DNA from: Verrucomicrobiaceae bacterium UBA1938
GTDB taxonomy: Bacteria; Verrucomicrobiota; Verrucomicrobiia; Verrucomicrobiales; Verrucomicrobiaceae
Reading direction: 5' to 3'
DNA: 20,094 nucleotides
NCBI GenBank assembly: GCA_002336895.1
Contig: DDFC01000020.1
Location: 1-20,094, forward strand
This document shows, piece by piece, positions 19,301 to 20,094 of the stretch. The position numbers and the translations under genes were made by a program. Each line of letters opens with the position of its first letter. Positions within the stretch are counted from its first letter, which is position 1. The notes under the pieces are model-generated. The model was not told where the DNA came from. It did no database searches and saw nothing but the letters and a program-made list of their open reading frames with translations.

Positions 19301-20094
19301 TTATGTCTTGGCCTTTTCCACTTCGTCCCAGGGGATGGTGGAGAGTTCGGCGTTGGGGTTGCGGCGTTCGAAGTAGTTGATGGCCCATTGGTCGCTAAAG
19401 AAGACGACCCAGCGGTCTTCGCTGTCCTGGGCGGTGGCGACGCCGCTGGGGATGTCGAAGTCTTCGATGGCTCCGCCGTCTTTGGTGCGGACCCAGCGGA
19501 GGACGGTGTAGGGGGCGTTTTCGAGGCGGCTCTGGGCGTTGTATTCGCTTTCGAGACGGAACTGCACGACTTCAAACTGAAGGGGGCCGACGGCGCCCAG
19601 GAGCGGCACGCGCTGGCCGGCGTGGGGCTGGATGAACTGCTGGACGACGCCTTCGCTGAGGAGCTGCTCGAGGCCGTCGCGGAAGCGCTTGTAGTGCGCG
19701 GTGCTGGGATTGTGAAGGTAGGCGAAGACTTCGGGGGCGAAGCGGGGGATTTCGTCGAACTTGAGCTTGGGGTCGATGGCGAGGGTGTCGCCGATGCCGA
19801 AGCCGTGATTGCCGACGATGCCGACGACGTCGCCTGCGTAGGCTTCGTTTACGGTCTCGCGGTCCTGGGCGAAGAGCTTTTGAGAGTTGGCGAGGCGGAC
19901 GAGCTTGCCGGTGCGGGTGTGGGTGACCTGCATGTCGCGCTCGAACTTGCCGCTGACGATGCGCACGAAGCTCATGCGGTCGCGGTGGCGGGGGTCCATG
20001 TTGGCCTGGATCTTGAAGACAAAGCCGGAAAATTTCGGCTCGTTCGGTTCGACACGGCGCGACACCGCCGGGCGGGCAATCGGCGCCGGCGACA
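19301..20094 (-). CDS. prfC: Peptide chain release factor 3, C-terminal part (cut by window edge)
   Basis: The 3' 263 codons of RF3, a GTPase that recycles RF1/RF2 from the ribosome after termination. The visible part starts before domain II (EPNEPKFSGFVFKIQANMDP) and includes HRDRMSFVRIVSGKFERDM, GDVVGIVGNHGFGIGDTL, the domain III segment FRDGLEQLLSEGVVQQF, and GAVGPLQFEVVQFRLESEYN, all typical of RF3 and distinct from EF-G. The frame stays open to base 20094, so the GTP-binding domain (about 260 residues) lies beyond the window. A GTG at 20065 is internal, not the true start. The stop TAA is at 19301-19303. The 188-bp spacer after it holds only repeat remnants. Confidence 0.97.
   Translation of the reverse strand, partial: SPAPIARPAVSRRVEPNEPKFSGFVFKIQANMDPRHRDRMSFVRIVSGKFERDMQVTHTRTGKLVRLANSQKLFAQDRETVNEAYAGDVVGIVGNHGFGIGDTLAIDPKLKFDEIPRFAPEVFAYLHNPSTAHYKRFRDGLEQLLSEGVVQQFIQPHAGQRVPLLGAVGPLQFEVVQFRLESEYNAQSRLENAPYTVLRWVRTKDGGAIEDFDIPSGVATAQDSEDRWVVFFSDQWAINYFERRNPNAELSTIPWDEVEKAKT

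Overview
The window looks like chromosomal DNA of a GC-rich Gram-negative bacterium, most likely a member of the Verrucomicrobia (Prosthecobacter/Verrucomicrobium-like). This rests on an exported formylglycine-type sulfatase, a Tat-exported Gfo/Idh/MocA oxidoreductase, the frequent lack of Shine-Dalgarno sequences, and above all intergenic spaces filled with short palindromic and A/G-rich repeats of a style I associate from memory with that phylum. No database search was possible, so the taxonomic call is an inference.

Layout. Bases 1-931 are a repeat field (palindromes, a 10-bp tandem array, 66-bp direct repeats) leading into an FKBP-type prolyl isomerase (932-1327) with a clear rho-independent terminator. 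A second repeat field (1408-1941) precedes a secreted sulfatase (1942-3396), which carries one of the intergenic palindromes in frame inside its coding sequence. Then come a membrane fatty acid desaturase (3530-4645) and, 9 bp later, uvrB (4655-6832). Next is a tightly overlapping four-gene operon (6899-12404): a YtrA-type GntR repressor, an ABC ATPase, and two related permeases, each with about seven membrane helices followed by a large C-terminal domain predicted to be outside the cytoplasm. A perfect 9-bp inverted repeat lies over the likely promoter of this operon. After a structured repeat comes the Gfo/Idh/MocA oxidoreductase (12716-13732).

Everything up to 13732 is on the + strand and everything from 14042 on is on the - strand; the convergence point holds two copies of a REP-like hairpin. 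On the - strand, read from right to left, are the 3' half of prfC (release factor 3, cut by the window edge), a small charged protein plus an SDR oxidoreductase, coaB overlapping a SuhB-like inositol monophosphatase, an addiction-module antitoxin without a toxin, and a NodIJ-like two-gene ABC exporter.

The most interesting material is (a) the palindromic repeat families, one of which shows base-pair covariation among copies and sits inside the sulfatase gene, much like the Rickettsia palindromic elements; (b) a ~200-bp two-hairpin element in three copies; and (c) the repressor/ABC/dual-permease operon with exported domains, which may be a poorly described envelope-sensing or envelope-stress system.
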